Shown piece by piece: positions 32,248 through 44,183 of a stretch of DNA of 64,000 bases. Position 1 is the first letter of the stretch; every line of letters begins with the position of its first letter. The stretch is taken from positions 186,001 through 250,000 of the forward strand of contig NZ_SSOC01000004.1 in NCBI RefSeq assembly GCF_004801295.1. Direction: 5' to 3'. The stretch comes from Pseudothauera nasutitermitis (GTDB lineage: Bacteria; Pseudomonadota; Gammaproteobacteria; Burkholderiales; Rhodocyclaceae). A program made the position numbers and the translations under genes. Below the pieces are notes generated by a model. That model had not been told where the DNA came from. It searched no databases and worked only from the letters and a program-made list of their open reading frames with translations.

Positions 32248-33393
32248 TCAGTCCGGGGAACTCGCCCGATGGCGGTGGATGCTCATCAGGATACCTACCC
32301 CCAGACACAGCGTCACCAGTGCGGTTCCCCCGTAGCTGATGAAGGGCAGCGGCACCCCCACCACCGGCAGGATGCCGCTGACCATGCCCATGTTCACGAA
32401 AGCGTAGGTGAAGAAGATGGCGCTGATCGACCCCGCCATCAGGCGACTGGCCAGCAGCGGGGCGTGCAGCGCGATGTGGAAACCGCGCAGGAACAGCAGG
32501 AAATACACGCCCAGCAGCACCAGCGCGCCGACCAGGCCGAACTCTTCGGCGAGCACCGAGAAGATGAAGTCGGTGTGGCGCTCGGGGATGAACGCCAGGT
32601 GGGTCTGCGTGCCTTCCAGCCAGCCCTTGCCGAACAGGCCGCCGGAGCCGATGGCAATGGTGGACTGGATGATGTGGAAGCCCTTGCCGAGCGGATCGCG
32701 CGTGGGGTCGAGCAGGGTGCACACGCGCTGCTTCTGGTATTCGCGCATGCCGTGCCAGTCCACGTCGGGTTGGCACAGCTGGTCGCCGAAGATGACGATG
32801 GAGCCGATGCCGGTCACGCCGAGGATCACCACCGGCACGATGAGCTTCCACGACAGGCCGGCGAAGAAGATCACGTACAGCCCGGCGCCGGCCACCAGCA
32901 GGCTGGTGCCCAGGTCCGGCTGGTGCAGGATCAGGGTGACCGGCAGCGCCAGCAGCATGCTGGCGACGAGGTAATCGCGCAGGTTGATGGCGCCTTCGCG
33001 CTGCTGGAAGTACCAGGCCAGCATCAGCGGCATGGAGATCTTCATCAGCTCCGAAGGCTGGATGCGGGTGATGCCGATGTCCAGCCAGCGTTGCGCGCCC
33101 TTGGTGGTCTCGCCGAAGAATTCCACGCCGAGCAGCAGCACCACGCCAACCAGATACAGCGGCACGGCGAGCGACAGCAGGCGCTGGGGTGACAGGCGGG
33201 CGGCGGCCCACATGGCGCACAGCGCGACCCCGGTGTTGATCAGCTGGTTTTCCAGGCGCTCGGGCGAGGCCGACATCATCAGCAGGAAGGAGGCGCCCAG
33301 CAGCACCGCCAGGATCGCCAGCAGCACCGGATCGATGGGCCGTACGAAGGCGCGCAGCAGGTTCAGCGGGTGGAAGCGCTGCTCGGTCATCAT
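32248..33393 (-). CDS. rodA: RodA peptidoglycan glycosyltransferase (SEDS)
   Basis: 381 residues with about ten membrane segments. SEDS signatures include TTKGAQRWLDIG, RIQPSELMKISMP, HQPDLGTSLLV and VGVPLPFISYGGTA. RodA polymerises lipid II together with PBP2 in the elongasome. The start is the double ATG at 33393/33390, in an ATGA overlap with the mrdA stop, so production is coupled to PBP2. The longer open frame to 33996 lies inside mrdA. Confidence 0.96.
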   Translation of the reverse strand: MMTEQRFHPLNLLRAFVRPIDPVLLAILAVLLGASFLLMMSASPERLENQLINTGVALCAMWAAARLSPQRLLSLAVPLYLVGVVLLLGVEFFGETTKGAQRWLDIGITRIQPSELMKISMPLMLAWYFQQREGAINLRDYLVASMLLALPVTLILHQPDLGTSLLVAGAGLYVIFFAGLSWKLIVPVVILGVTGIGSIVIFGDQLCQPDVDWHGMREYQKQRVCTLLDPTRDPLGKGFHIIQSTIAIGSGGLFGKGWLEGTQTHLAFIPERHTDFIFSVLAEEFGLVGALVLLGVYFLLFLRGFHIALHAPLLASRLMAGSISAIFFTYAFVNMGMVSGILPVVGVPLPFISYGGTALVTLCLGVGILMSIHRHRASSPD

Positions 33394-35273
33394 TGGTTTT
33401 CTTCTGCCCCCTCGTCCTCGCTGGCGGGCTGGGTGGGCTTGCTGCCGAGCAGGTGGTAGTCGAGCACCTGGCGGGCGATGGGCGCGGCCGACTGCGAGCC
33501 GAAGCCGCCGTTCTCCACCAGTACCGCCAGGGCGATGGTCGGTGCCTCGGCCGGAGCGAAGGCGATGTAGACCGAATGGTCGCGCAGGCGCTCGGCCACC
33601 TTGCCTTCCACGTAGCGCTGCCCGCGCAGGGAGAACACCTGCGCGGTGCCGGTCTTGCCGCCCACTGCGTACGGCGCGCCGGCGAACGCGCGTGCGCCGG
33701 TGCCGGCCTTGTTCACCTCCACCATCGCCTTGCGCACCGCCTCCAGGTGGGCGGGCTTGAACGGAATCGTGCGCACGGGCTCGGGCGCCACCGCACGGCG
33801 CTCGCCGGTGGTGGCATCCACCACGTGGCGCACCAGATGCGGACGGAACACCTTGCCGCCATTGGCCAGCGTGGCCAGCGCGTGCGCGAGCTGCAGCGGG
33901 GTATAGGCGTTGTAGCCCTGGCCGATGCCCACCGAGATGGTCTCGCCGCCGTACCAGCGCTGCTGTTCCGGGGTGCGGAAGCGCCGACGCTTCCATTCCG
34001 GCGAGGGCAGCACGCCCTCGGCCTCGCCCGGCACGTCGATGCCGGTGCGCGAACCGAAGCCGAACTGGCTCATGAACCCGGCGATGCCGTCGATGCCCAG
34101 GTCGTTGGCCAACTGGTAGTAATAGGTGTTGCTGGAAACCACGATGGATTCGTGCAGGTTCACCGTGCCACGCGCCTTGTGGTCCATGAAGCGGTGGCCG
34201 CCATAGACGAAGAAGCCGGGGTCCGGCATGCGCTGCTCCAGCGTGCGCTTGCCGCTTTCCAGCCCGGCCATGGCCATGAAGGGCTTGAAGGTGGAGCCGG
34301 GCGGGTAGGCGCTGTAGATGGCGCGGTTGAGCAGCGGGTGATCGGGCGAATCGTTGAGGGCCTGCCAGTCCTGCGTGGAGATGCCATCGACGAACAGATT
34401 GGGGTCGAAGGTGGGCATCGAAACCAGCGCCAGCACCCCGCCGGTGGATGGCTCGATGGCCACCAGCGCGCCGCGCCGCTCGCCGAAGGCGGCTTCCGCC
34501 ACCTTCTGCAGTTCGATGTCCAGTGTGAGTTCGAGGTCGTTGCCCGGTGCGGCGGGCTGGCGCGCCAGCAGGCGTACCGCGCGCCCGCCGGCATTCACCT
34601 CCACCTGTTCCACGCCGGTGGTGCCGTGCAGCTCGTTCTCGTAGGAGAGCTCCAGGCCTGCCTTGCCGATGTAGTCGGAGCCGCGGTAGTTGGCGGTTTC
34701 GCCGCGTTCCTCGATGCGCTGCTGGTCGCGCTGGTTGATGCGGCCGATGTAGCCGATCAGGTGCGAGGCCACGCTGCCCAGCGGGTAATCGCGGAACAGG
34801 CGGGCCTGCACCTCCACGCCGGGAAAGCGGTAGCGCTCGGCAACGAAGCGTGCCACCTCCTCGTCGCTCAGCCGGGTGCGGATCGGCACGCTCTCGAAGT
34901 TGCGGCTTTCCTCGAGGATCTTGCGGAAGCGCCGACGGTCGCGCGGCTGGATGTCGATGAACTGGGCCAGCGCGTCGATGGTTTCATCCAGCCTGCGCAC
35001 GCGCGAGGGGTTGATCTCCAGCGTGTAGGCGGCGTAGTTGCGCGCCAGCAGCTGGCCGTTGCGATCCACGATGGTGCCCCGGTTGGGCACCACCGGCAGC
35101 AGGGCGATGCGGTTGTCCTCGGCGCGGGTGTGGAAGTACTCGTGGCGTACCACCTGCAAGTAGTAGAAACGCCCCGCCAGCACGCAGAAGCAGGCCAGGA
35201 TGAACAGCAGCGCCACCACCACGCGATGGCGGAAGCCCTTGGTCTCCTGGTCGGGCGAGCGGAACTCGGTCAT
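33390..35273 (-). CDS. mrdA: Penicillin-binding protein 2, peptidoglycan transpeptidase
   Basis: 627 residues. One N-terminal membrane anchor (VVVALLFILACFCVLAG), a pedestal region and a transpeptidase domain with STFK, SSNT and KTGT motifs. PBP2 cross-links side-wall glycan with RodA. It sits between mreD (12 bp) and rodA (overlap). The acidic C-terminal tail (SEDEGAEENQ) is not unusual. Confidence 0.96.
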   Translation of the reverse strand: MTEFRSPDQETKGFRHRVVVALLFILACFCVLAGRFYYLQVVRHEYFHTRAEDNRIALLPVVPNRGTIVDRNGQLLARNYAAYTLEINPSRVRRLDETIDALAQFIDIQPRDRRRFRKILEESRNFESVPIRTRLSDEEVARFVAERYRFPGVEVQARLFRDYPLGSVASHLIGYIGRINQRDQQRIEERGETANYRGSDYIGKAGLELSYENELHGTTGVEQVEVNAGGRAVRLLARQPAAPGNDLELTLDIELQKVAEAAFGERRGALVAIEPSTGGVLALVSMPTFDPNLFVDGISTQDWQALNDSPDHPLLNRAIYSAYPPGSTFKPFMAMAGLESGKRTLEQRMPDPGFFVYGGHRFMDHKARGTVNLHESIVVSSNTYYYQLANDLGIDGIAGFMSQFGFGSRTGIDVPGEAEGVLPSPEWKRRRFRTPEQQRWYGGETISVGIGQGYNAYTPLQLAHALATLANGGKVFRPHLVRHVVDATTGERRAVAPEPVRTIPFKPAHLEAVRKAMVEVNKAGTGARAFAGAPYAVGGKTGTAQVFSLRGQRYVEGKVAERLRDHSVYIAFAPAEAPTIALAVLVENGGFGSQSAAPIARQVLDYHLLGSKPTQPASEDEGAEENQ

Positions 35274-35285
35274 CGCGCTGCCGGC

Positions 35286-35807
35286 TCAGATCGGCCGGTT
35301 GTCATCGCGGTCCACCGGCTGGTACTGGGGCAGCAGCAGCAGGAAGGTGAGCGGCGTCCACAGCGCCGCGCCGCTGAAGCTGGAAAGGAAGTACCACCAG
35401 CCGGGGAACTCCGCGCCGGCCAGCAGGCGCGCGAGCACCATCAGCGCCTGGGCGAGCAGCAGCACGGGCAGCAGGTGCAGGGCCTGCAACAGCGGCGGGA
35501 ACCACAGCATGCGGCGCGACAGCGCGCTGGCCAGATAGACCAGTACCACGTAGCTCAGCGCGTGCTGGCCCATTGCCGCGCCGTGGCCGATATCCACCAG
35601 CAGGCCGAACACGAAGGCGCTGCCCATGCCGATGCGCAGCGGCTCGCGGATGCACCAGAAGGCCAGCACCAGGGCGACGAAGTCCGGCACGGCGGGCAGG
35701 CGGCCGGTGGGCACGAAATTCAGCCCGAGCGCGACGATCAGGCTGAACCAGATGAACCACAGCTTGACCGGCAGCAGAATGCGGCGGGAGCGGTTGGTGG
35801 GCTGCAT
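35286..35807 (-). CDS. mreD: Rod-shape membrane protein MreD
   Basis: 173 residues with five to six membrane segments. The conserved PDFVALVLAFWCI stretch lies near residue 45. MreD links MreC to RodA/PBP2. It starts 3 bp after the mreC stop and lies in the invariant order mreB-mreC-mreD-mrdA-rodA. Confidence 0.95.
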   Translation of the reverse strand: MQPTNRSRRILLPVKLWFIWFSLIVALGLNFVPTGRLPAVPDFVALVLAFWCIREPLRIGMGSAFVFGLLVDIGHGAAMGQHALSYVVLVYLASALSRRMLWFPPLLQALHLLPVLLLAQALMVLARLLAGAEFPGWWYFLSSFSGAALWTPLTFLLLLPQYQPVDRDDNRPI

Positions 35808-35810
35808 GGT

Positions 35811-36698
35811 TCAACGGCCTCCGCTGCTGCCGGCTGCGCCGGGGACGGGGGGCGGGGGCGGCAGCTCCTGGCGGCCCAGCACCAGCACCTGCACGCTGCG
35901 CTCGATGCCGGCGGCCGGTTCGCAGGCGATGCTGGCGAAGGCCTGGCCCTCGCGCTCCACGCTGCTCACCGTGGCCACCGGCAGGCCGGGCAGGAACACG
36001 CCGTCCAGCCCGGAGGTGAGCAGCGTGTCGCCCGCACGGATGTCCGCGCCGACCAGTACGAAGCGCATTTCCAGCTGGCCCTGGCCGGTGCCGAACAGCA
36101 CGCCGCGCAGGCCGTTGCGCGCCACTTCCACCGGAATCGCCTGGTTCTTGTCGGTGAGCAGGGTGACGTCGGCCTGCACCGGATACACGCGGGTGACCTG
36201 GCCGATCACTCCGTGCGCGTCCACCACTGCCAGCCCGGGCTGGATACCGTGCTGCGCGCCGCGGTTGAGGATCACCTTGCGGGTGAACGGGTCCGGCGCG
36301 TTGTAGAGGATTTCCGCGCTCACGCTGATCACCGGCACGCGCTGCGCCATGCCGACCAGGCCGCGCAGCTCCTCGTTCTCGCGCTGCAGGTGCTCGAAGC
36401 GCAGCAGCGACTGTGCGGCCTCCAGCAACTGGCGGCGCAGATCGGCGTTCTCCAGCTGGACTTCGAGCAGGGTGGCAAAATAGCGCGAGGCGTTGAGCAC
36501 CACGTCGGCCGGCGCGGCGGCGGCCATCTGCAGCGGGTAGGTGACCACCGACAGGCCCTGGCGCAGGACGTCGACATAGCGGTACTTGATGTCCGCCACC
36601 ATCATCGCCAGGCAGATCGAGACGAACACGATCAGGCGGACCAGCGGGGTGGGCCCACGGCGGAAGATGGGAGGCGCCTGATGACCGACCAGGGACAT
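35811..36698 (-). CDS. mreC: Rod-shape-determining protein MreC
   Basis: 295 residues. One membrane anchor (about 20-40), a coiled coil (LLEVQLENADLRRQLLEAAQ and neighbours), and the periplasmic beta domain (GAQHGIQPGLAVVDAHGVIG, DKNQAIPVEV). A short proline-rich tail ends the protein. MreC activates PBP2. It lies 54 bp downstream of mreB. Confidence 0.95.
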   Translation of the reverse strand: MSLVGHQAPPIFRRGPTPLVRLIVFVSICLAMMVADIKYRYVDVLRQGLSVVTYPLQMAAAAPADVVLNASRYFATLLEVQLENADLRRQLLEAAQSLLRFEHLQRENEELRGLVGMAQRVPVISVSAEILYNAPDPFTRKVILNRGAQHGIQPGLAVVDAHGVIGQVTRVYPVQADVTLLTDKNQAIPVEVARNGLRGVLFGTGQGQLEMRFVLVGADIRAGDTLLTSGLDGVFLPGLPVATVSSVEREGQAFASIACEPAAGIERSVQVLVLGRQELPPPPPVPGAAGSSGGR

Positions 36699-36752
36699 GG
36701 TTCGTGTTCGGGCCAGGCCGGCGGTGAGGAGGTCCGCCGGCCGTGTGCAGCG

Positions 36753-37991
<1,239 letters not shown>

Positions 37992-38279
37992 ATGTCGCTC
38001 TCCCTCGAAGAGGTCCGCCACGTCGCCCGGCTGGCCCGCATTGAACTCACCGACGCCGACGCGGCAGCCACCCAGGCCAAGCTCAACGGCATTTTTGCGC
38101 TCATCGAAGAGATGCAGGCCGTCGACACCACCGGGGTCGAGCCGATGAGCCACCCGCAGGATCTCGCCACCCGCCTGCGCGCCGACGCGGCCACCGAAGC
38201 CGACCGCCGCGATGCCTTCCAGCGCGTCGCTCCGCAGACCGAAAACGGGCTCTACCTGGTGCCCAAGGTCATCGAATAA
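37992..38279 (+). CDS. gatC: Asp-tRNA(Asn)/Glu-tRNA(Gln) amidotransferase subunit C
   Basis: 95 residues: [24 protein letters not shown] and [12 protein letters not shown] are the conserved GatC parts. GatC wraps around and stabilises GatA. It is the first gene of gatC-gatA-(lipoprotein)-gatB and implies that Gln-tRNA and/or Asn-tRNA is made by transamidation. Confidence 0.96.
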   Translation: MSLSLEEVRHVARLARIELTDADAAATQAKLNGIFALIEEMQAVDTTGVEPMSHPQDLATRLRADAATEADRRDAFQRVAPQTENGLYLVPKVIE

Positions 38280-38333
38280 GAAAGACGTTCCCCCGCGCGC
38301 CGTCGCCGGCCGCCCCCTACCGTTGCGCACACC

Positions 38334-39791
38334 ATGATCAACGCCCCGCTTTCCGAACTGCGCCGCGCCCTCGACGCGCGCCAGATCTCCGCCGTCGAAC
38401 TCGCCACGCTGTTCCTCGACCGCATCGACGCTGCCAATCCGGCGCTCAACGCCTTCATCACCGTGGACCGTGAGGGCGCGCTGGCCGCCGCGCACGCCGC
38501 CGACGAACGCATCGCCGCCGGCCGCGCCGGCCCGCTCACCGGCATCCCGCTCGCCCACAAGGACGTGTTCTGCACCGAAGGCGTGCTGACCACCTGCGGC
38601 TCGAAGATGCTGGGCAACTTCGTCAGCCCCTACGACGCCCACGTCGTCACCCTGCTGAAGAACGCCGGTGCGGTCGGCCTGGGCAAGACCAACATGGACG
38701 AATTCGCCATGGGGTCGAGCAACGAGAACTCCCACTTCGGCCCGGCCAGGAACCCCTGGGACACCGCGCGCATTCCCGGCGGCTCGTCCGGCGGTTCGGC
38801 GGTGGCCGTGGCCGCGCGCCTGGCGCCCATCGCCACCGGCACCGACACCGGCGGCTCGGTGCGCCAGCCCGCCGCCATGACCGGCGTCACCGGCATCAAA
38901 CCCACCTACGGCGTGTGTTCGCGCTACGGCATGGTGGCCTACGCCTCCTCGCTGGATCAGGCCGGCGCCTTCGGCGCCTCGGCGGCCGATTGCGCCGCCC
39001 TGCTGACCGCCATGGCCGGCTTCGACGAACGCGATTCCACCAGCCTGGAACGCCCGGCCGAAGACTACGCCCGCGATCTGGACAAACCCCTGACCGGCCT
39101 GCGCATCGGCCTGCCCAAGGAATTCTTCGGTCCCGGCATGGCCGACGACGTGCGCGCCGCCGTCGACGCCGCGCTGGCCGAATACCGCAAGCTGGGCGCC
39201 ACCACGGTGGAAGTCAGCCTGCCCAACGCCAAACTGGCCATTCCGGCCTATTACGTCATCGCCCCGGCGGAAGCCTCCAGCAACCTCAGCCGTTTCGACG
39301 GCGTGCGCTACGGCCACCGCGCGGCGGAATACGGCGACCTCGCCGACATGTACCAGAAGAGCCGCGCGCAAGGCTTCGGCGCCGAGGTCAAGCGCCGCAT
39401 CCTGGTGGGCACCTACGTGCTCTCGCACGGCTATTACGACGCCTACTATCTCAAGGCGCAGAAGCTGCGCCGGCTGATCGCGCAGGACTTCCAGGCCGCC
39501 TTCCAGCACTGCGACGTGATCGCCGGGCCCACCAGCCCCACCACCGCCTGGGCCATCGGCGAGAAGAGTGAAGACCCGGTGCAGATGTACCTGTCGGACA
39601 TCTACACCATCGCCGTCAACCTGGCTGGCCTGCCCGGCCTGTCGCACCCGGCCGGCTTCGGCGCCGGCGACCTGCCGGTGGGCCTGCAACTGATCGGCGA
39701 CTACTTCGCCGAAGGCCGCCTGCTGAATGCTGCGCACCGCTTCCAGCAGGCCACCGACTGGCACACCCGCCGCCCGGCCGCCTTCGCCTGA
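38334..39791 (+). CDS. gatA: Asp-tRNA(Asn)/Glu-tRNA(Gln) amidotransferase subunit A
   Basis: 485 residues. The amidase-signature Ser-cisSer-Lys triad is visible in PLAHKDVF and in the [12 protein letters not shown] glycine/serine loop with [13 protein letters not shown]. GatA frees ammonia from glutamine and passes it through a tunnel to GatB. It starts 54 bp after gatC. Confidence 0.97.
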   Translation: MINAPLSELRRALDARQISAVELATLFLDRIDAANPALNAFITVDREGALAAAHAADERIAAGRAGPLTGIPLAHKDVFCTEGVLTTCGSKMLGNFVSPYDAHVVTLLKNAGAVGLGKTNMDEFAMGSSNENSHFGPARNPWDTARIPGGSSGGSAVAVAARLAPIATGTDTGGSVRQPAAMTGVTGIKPTYGVCSRYGMVAYASSLDQAGAFGASAADCAALLTAMAGFDERDSTSLERPAEDYARDLDKPLTGLRIGLPKEFFGPGMADDVRAAVDAALAEYRKLGATTVEVSLPNAKLAIPAYYVIAPAEASSNLSRFDGVRYGHRAAEYGDLADMYQKSRAQGFGAEVKRRILVGTYVLSHGYYDAYYLKAQKLRRLIAQDFQAAFQHCDVIAGPTSPTTAWAIGEKSEDPVQMYLSDIYTIAVNLAGLPGLSHPAGFGAGDLPVGLQLIGDYFAEGRLLNAAHRFQQATDWHTRRPAAFA

Positions 39792-39796
39792 ACGCC

Positions 39797-40303
39797 ATGC
39801 GGTACGCACGTCCGACCGGTACCGGCCTGCTCGCGGCGAGTGCGGCGGCGCTGATGCTGGCCGCCTGCGGCACACCCAGGGTGGCGCCGCCCGCGCCCCA
39901 GGTACCGGAAGAAGTGCTGGAACACCCTTCGCAAGCCCGCGAACGTCTGCGCCCGATGCCCGTGCGCCCGCTCGACGTGCAGGCCGAATGCCGCTTCACC
40001 GATGCCGCCGGCTACAAGGTCGACGCCAGCGTGGACATCCGCCAGTCCGACGTACGCGCCTTCTCCGCGCGCATCGACGTGCCCCGGCGCGGCGCCTGCC
40101 GCTTCGATCTGGCGGATTTCCGCCAGGTGCGCAAGGCGCCCAACGTGGAACTGCGCGCGGCGGACGGCTGTTCCGTGCTGGTGTGGGAACAGGGCGATCA
40201 GGTCACCGTCGGCTTCAGCCGCTGCGCCAGCCGCTGCGACCGGGGCACTTTCGATTATGTATGGCCGCTCCTGGTGGACCGGCCGAGCGGTCGCTGCAGC
40301 TGA
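39797..40303 (+). CDS. Hypothetical lipoprotein inside the gat operon
   Basis: 168 residues. A signal with a clear lipobox (LMLAACGTP, Cys at about 26), a proline-rich linker, then a domain with five cysteines (AECRFTDAAG, GACRFDLADF, DGCSVLVWE, CASRCDRGTF, SGRCS), probably disulfide-bonded in the periplasm. No function is recognised. It sits 5 bp after gatA and 24 bp before gatB on the same strand, so it must share their transcript. Confidence 0.78.
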   Translation: MRYARPTGTGLLAASAAALMLAACGTPRVAPPAPQVPEEVLEHPSQARERLRPMPVRPLDVQAECRFTDAAGYKVDASVDIRQSDVRAFSARIDVPRRGACRFDLADFRQVRKAPNVELRAADGCSVLVWEQGDQVTVGFSRCASRCDRGTFDYVWPLLVDRPSGRCS

Positions 40304-40327
40304 CCGCACGTCACAACGGAAACGATC

Positions 40328-41797
40328 ATGAGCAGAACCGATTGGGAAGTCGTCATCGGGCTGGAAGTCCACGCCCAGCTCAACACCGCCAGCAAGATCT
40401 TCTCGGCCGCCAGCACCGCCTTCGGCGCCGAAGCCAACCGCCAGGCCAGCGCGGTGGATATCGCCCTGCCCGGTGTGTTGCCGGTGCTCAACCGCGGCGC
40501 GGTGGAGCGCGCCATCCGCTTCGGGCTGGCCATCGGCGCCACCGTGGCGCCCAGGAGCGTGTTCGCGCGCAAGAACTACTTCTACCCGGACCTCCCCAAG
40601 GGCTACCAGATCAGCCAGTTCGAACTGCCCGTGGTGCAGGGCGGCGCCATCACCATCCGCGTGGGAGAGGGCGACAAAGCCTATGAGAAAACGGTGACGC
40701 TGACCCGCGCCCACCTGGAAGAAGACGCGGGCAAGAGCCTGCACGAAGACTTCCACGGCATGAGCGGCATCGACCTCAACCGCGCCGGCACGCCGCTGCT
40801 GGAAATCGTCTCCGAGCCGGACATGCGCTCCTCGGCCGAGGCCGTGGCCTACGCTCGGGCGCTCCACGCCCTGGTGCGCTGGATCGACATCTGCGACGGC
40901 AACATGCAGGAAGGCTCTTTTCGCTGCGACGCCAACGTCTCCGTGCGCCGCCCCGGCGGCCCGCTCGGCACCCGCCGCGAAATCAAGAACCTCAACTCCT
41001 TCCGCTTCCTGCAACAGGCCATCGACTTCGAAGTGCAGTGGCAGATCGACACCCTGGAAGACGGCGGCAAGATCCAGCAGGCCACCGTGCTGTTCGACCC
41101 GGACACCGGCGAAACCCGCATGATGCGCAGCAAGGAAGACGCCCACGATTACCGCTACTTCCCCGACCCCGACCTGCTCCCGCTGGTCATCGAACCCGCC
41201 TGGATCGCCCGCGTGCAGGGCGAAATGCCCGAACTGCCCGGCGCCATGAAGGCCCGCTTCGTCGAACAACTCGGCCTTTCCGCCTACGACGCCACCACGC
41301 TGACCGCCAGCAAGGAAGTGGCCGAATACTTCCAGGCCACCGTCAGCGCCGCCGGCCAGGCACTCGCCAAGCTGTGCGCCAACTGGGTCATGGGCGACCT
41401 GGCCGCGCGCCTCAACAAGGCTGAACTGGACATCGCCGACTCCCCCGTCGACCCCGCCCAGCTCGCCGGTCTGGTGCGCCGCATCGCCGACAACACCATC
41501 TCCAACAACATCGCCAGGAAAGTCTTCGAAGCCCTGTGGAACGGCGAGGGCGGCACCGAAGCGGACGCCGCCGACCGCGTCATCGACGCCCAGGGCCTCA
41601 AGCAGGTCACCGACAGCGGCGCCATCGAAGCCATCGTGGAAGAAGTGCTGGCGGCCAACCAGAAGTCGGTGGAGGAATTCCGCGCCGGCAAGGAAAAGGC
41701 TTTCAACGCCCTGGTCGGCCAGGTCATGAAGGCCAGCAAGGGCAAGGCGAATCCGGCGCAGGTCAATGAAATTCTGCGGAGCAAGCTGGGCGGGTGA
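40328..41797 (+). CDS. gatB: Asp-tRNA(Asn)/Glu-tRNA(Gln) amidotransferase subunit B
   Basis: 489 residues. [52 protein letters not shown] and [12 protein letters not shown] are invariant GatB segments. The C-terminal YqeY-like tail domain is complete. GatB activates the misacylated tRNA carboxylate with ATP and amidates it. The translation stop lies 3 bp before the double-hairpin element. Confidence 0.97.
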   Translation: MSRTDWEVVIGLEVHAQLNTASKIFSAASTAFGAEANRQASAVDIALPGVLPVLNRGAVERAIRFGLAIGATVAPRSVFARKNYFYPDLPKGYQISQFELPVVQGGAITIRVGEGDKAYEKTVTLTRAHLEEDAGKSLHEDFHGMSGIDLNRAGTPLLEIVSEPDMRSSAEAVAYARALHALVRWIDICDGNMQEGSFRCDANVSVRRPGGPLGTRREIKNLNSFRFLQQAIDFEVQWQIDTLEDGGKIQQATVLFDPDTGETRMMRSKEDAHDYRYFPDPDLLPLVIEPAWIARVQGEMPELPGAMKARFVEQLGLSAYDATTLTASKEVAEYFQATVSAAGQALAKLCANWVMGDLAARLNKAELDIADSPVDPAQLAGLVRRIADNTISNNIARKVFEALWNGEGGTEADAADRVIDAQGLKQVTDSGAIEAIVEEVLAANQKSVEEFRAGKEKAFNALVGQVMKASKGKANPAQVNEILRSKLGG

Positions 41798-41800
41798 GTC

Positions 41801-41896
41801 GCCCCAGCCTGAAGGCTGGGGCTTGCTCATCACGAGCTTGTGGCGTCTTCGGCTCCAGGCACGCTGGTCTCGCTGACCCCGCCATGAATGGCGGGG
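41801..41896. mobile_element. Double-hairpin remnant resembling IS200/IS605 ends, no transposase
   Basis: Two perfect hairpins 54 bp apart flank a short non-coding core: GCCCCAGCCT-GA-AGGCTGGGGC (41801-41822) and CCCCGCCAT-GA-ATGGCGGGG (41877-41896). Subterminal hairpins of this kind mark the ends of IS200/IS605 elements, but no TnpA or TnpB frame is present. It may be a palindrome-associated non-autonomous element or a scar. The first hairpin, 3 bp after gatB, may also act as a terminator. It lies exactly between the housekeeping gat operon and the cassette island. Confidence 0.5.
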
Positions 41897-41918
41897 ATTG
41901 CGCTCGACCCGTGGTCAG

Positions 41919-42910
<992 letters not shown>

Positions 42911-42935
42911 GCTTTCTCCTGGTGGACAATGCTCG

Positions 42936-42993
42936 GCATAACGACAAAGCTCAGCAGACGCCGAAGGCGGCCCGCTGGAGTGAATTGTTAGAT
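42936..42993 (-). other. attC recombination site C (integron cassette)
   Basis: 58 bp, the classical size of a short attC. Minus strand: left core ATCTAAC (fits RYYYAAC) with AATTC next to it, then CCAGCGGGCCGCC-TTC-GGCG, then the partly complementary CTGCTGAGC arm and right core GTTATGC. The arms fold into the imperfect hairpin recognised by integron integrases. The TAA stop of the upstream gene lies inside the left core. Confidence 0.78.
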
Positions 42994-43263
42994 TGACGAT
43001 CTTCTGGAGCGCATCCAAGCAACAAGGCGTCCCAGTGCGAGACCAATCGACAAACCGCATAGCGCACCGACGCCTATACTTTCATCTGTGAAAGATGCGA
43101 CGGCGTAGCCAATGATCAGTCCAAAGACTGCGAACGAGGAAAGGTCTCGGAGTTTCTCCCTGCGTTCGAATTCGGCGGCGTGCTTATTTTTGCGCTTATC
43201 GAGTTCCTGGACGTGTGGCTCCAGTATCGCTTGAGCAACTGCATCCGCTTGTGCTTTATTCAT
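42988..43263 (-). CDS. Small membrane protein of the cassette island
   Basis: 91 residues. The N-terminus NKAQADAVAQAILEP resembles a widespread family of small cassette-borne and chromosomal proteins of unknown role. It is followed by a charged helix (about 25-40) and a glycine-rich hydrophobic pair of helices (about 42-80). AAGGTGTAG precedes the ATG at 43263. The TAA stop lies in the left core of attC site C, as in many integron cassettes. Confidence 0.72.
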   Translation of the reverse strand: MNKAQADAVAQAILEPHVQELDKRKNKHAAEFERREKLRDLSSFAVFGLIIGYAVASFTDESIGVGALCGLSIGLALGRLVAWMRSRRSSI

Positions 43264-43280
43264 TTCTACACCTTATTGCA

Positions 43281-43349
43281 ATCTAACGTGGAAACCGCCG
43301 AATGGCAAAGGCGTAGCTTTTGACGGTCCACTGTAAGCGCGGGTTAGCC
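43281..43349 (-). other. attC recombination site B (integron cassette)
   Basis: 69 bp. Minus strand: left core GGCTAAC and right core GTTAGAT. The inner sequences GTGGACCG and CGGCGGTTTCCAC are partly complementary. The TAA stop of the upstream gene lies within the left core. The start of the next small gene is 18 bp beyond the right core, the usual cassette geometry. Confidence 0.62.
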
Positions 43350-43781
43350 GTTATTTGGGGGCTTGTTTTTTGCTGCAGCCTCGCCTTCCAATATCGCCAC
43401 TTCTGCCGTAATTTTGCGCAACTGAAGCTCTGCAAGTTGGTCGTCTCGCTGCTGAACAGTCTGGTGCCACCTGGTGGCGCCAAAGACGCTAAATGCTATG
43501 CCAAAGGTGAGCGTCACAGCAATTACATGGCTTGCGGTGCTTTCGTTCGACAGCGTCACCTCGATAAGCTTCTTGTTCAAAGCAAGAAGGTCTTCTTCTG
43601 TCTTGGTTCGATCTGCTTTTGCCTCTAACGGGATGATACTCTCTGAGTACTTTACCTTTCGATCAAACGAAGAACTGTAAACCAGCACGAACGAGAAGAT
43701 TGCGGAAACGATCAGAGCTAGCCCAAAGAGACATGCGAACTTGTAGATGTTGTCAGTTGGAATCGGGATAGATGGTTGCAT
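43344..43781 (-). CDS. Membrane protein of the cassette island
   Basis: 145 residues. Two membrane segments (about 14-36 and 86-104) flank a charged stretch rich in Lys/Glu/Leu (EAKADRTKTEEDLLALNKKL), and a C-terminal coiled coil (QQRDDQLAELQLRKITAEVA) follows. No family is recognised. GC content is visibly below that of the flanking genes. The ATG at 43781 lies 10 bp from attC-like site A, and the TAA stop lies in the left core of site B. Confidence 0.72.
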   Translation of the reverse strand: MQPSIPIPTDNIYKFACLFGLALIVSAIFSFVLVYSSSFDRKVKYSESIIPLEAKADRTKTEEDLLALNKKLIEVTLSNESTASHVIAVTLTFGIAFSVFGATRWHQTVQQRDDQLAELQLRKITAEVAILEGEAAAKNKPPNNG

Positions 43782-43790
43782 GATATAAAC

Positions 43791-43835
43791 GGCTAACAGT
43801 TGTAATGGACGGAAAGGGCCGATATCAAGTTAGAC
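43791..43835 (-). other. attC-like (or attI-like) recombination site A
   Basis: 45 bp on the minus strand with left core GTCTAAC (perfect RYYYAAC) and right core GTTAGCC. TTGATATCGG and CCATTACAAC between them are weakly complementary. At 45 bp it is short for an attC, so it may be degraded or belong to an attI. It is the upstream edge of the recognisable array. Confidence 0.45.
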
Positions 43836-44183
43836 GGATTCCACATATCACTCTTATGCGGAAGGCTTCGTCTTCGCCCCCCTTCTTTCCCGGCATATCC
43901 CAATGACCGGACGGTAGCCCGCGCTCATTCCCATGTCAAACAGCTTTTCTCCACCATCGGTTCGTGCCGTGCATCATCGCTAAGCATCGAGTCGCCTGCC
44001 CTGATGGGTAGGGAGTTCGCCCCTGCTCCCTCTGCTTTCGCCAAGCGCAAGTCCGCAGCGGCGAGCCGTTCCGATTGGAGCGACAGATGGTATCGTCAGG
44101 CGGTACTTGATTCGGCGGTGCTGCAAAGAAGTGCATCGAAGAATATCCTTCACGCATCTTCAACACCGCAGCCCCCCCCCACC
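43836..44183. other. 348-bp stretch without a supported gene
   Basis: This region separates the cassette array from the HTH regulator. A minus-strand frame of 76 codons (43936-44166) and shorter pieces exist, but they lack a ribosome site and a recognisable domain. No integron integrase, attI or Pc promoter could be identified. A run of eight C lies immediately before the regulator start. Confidence 0.5.

Noticed and set aside
43936-44166. 76-codon minus-strand frame upstream of the array, considered as integrase or intron remnant
   Set aside because: No integrase or reverse-transcriptase motif could be recognised and there is no ribosome site.
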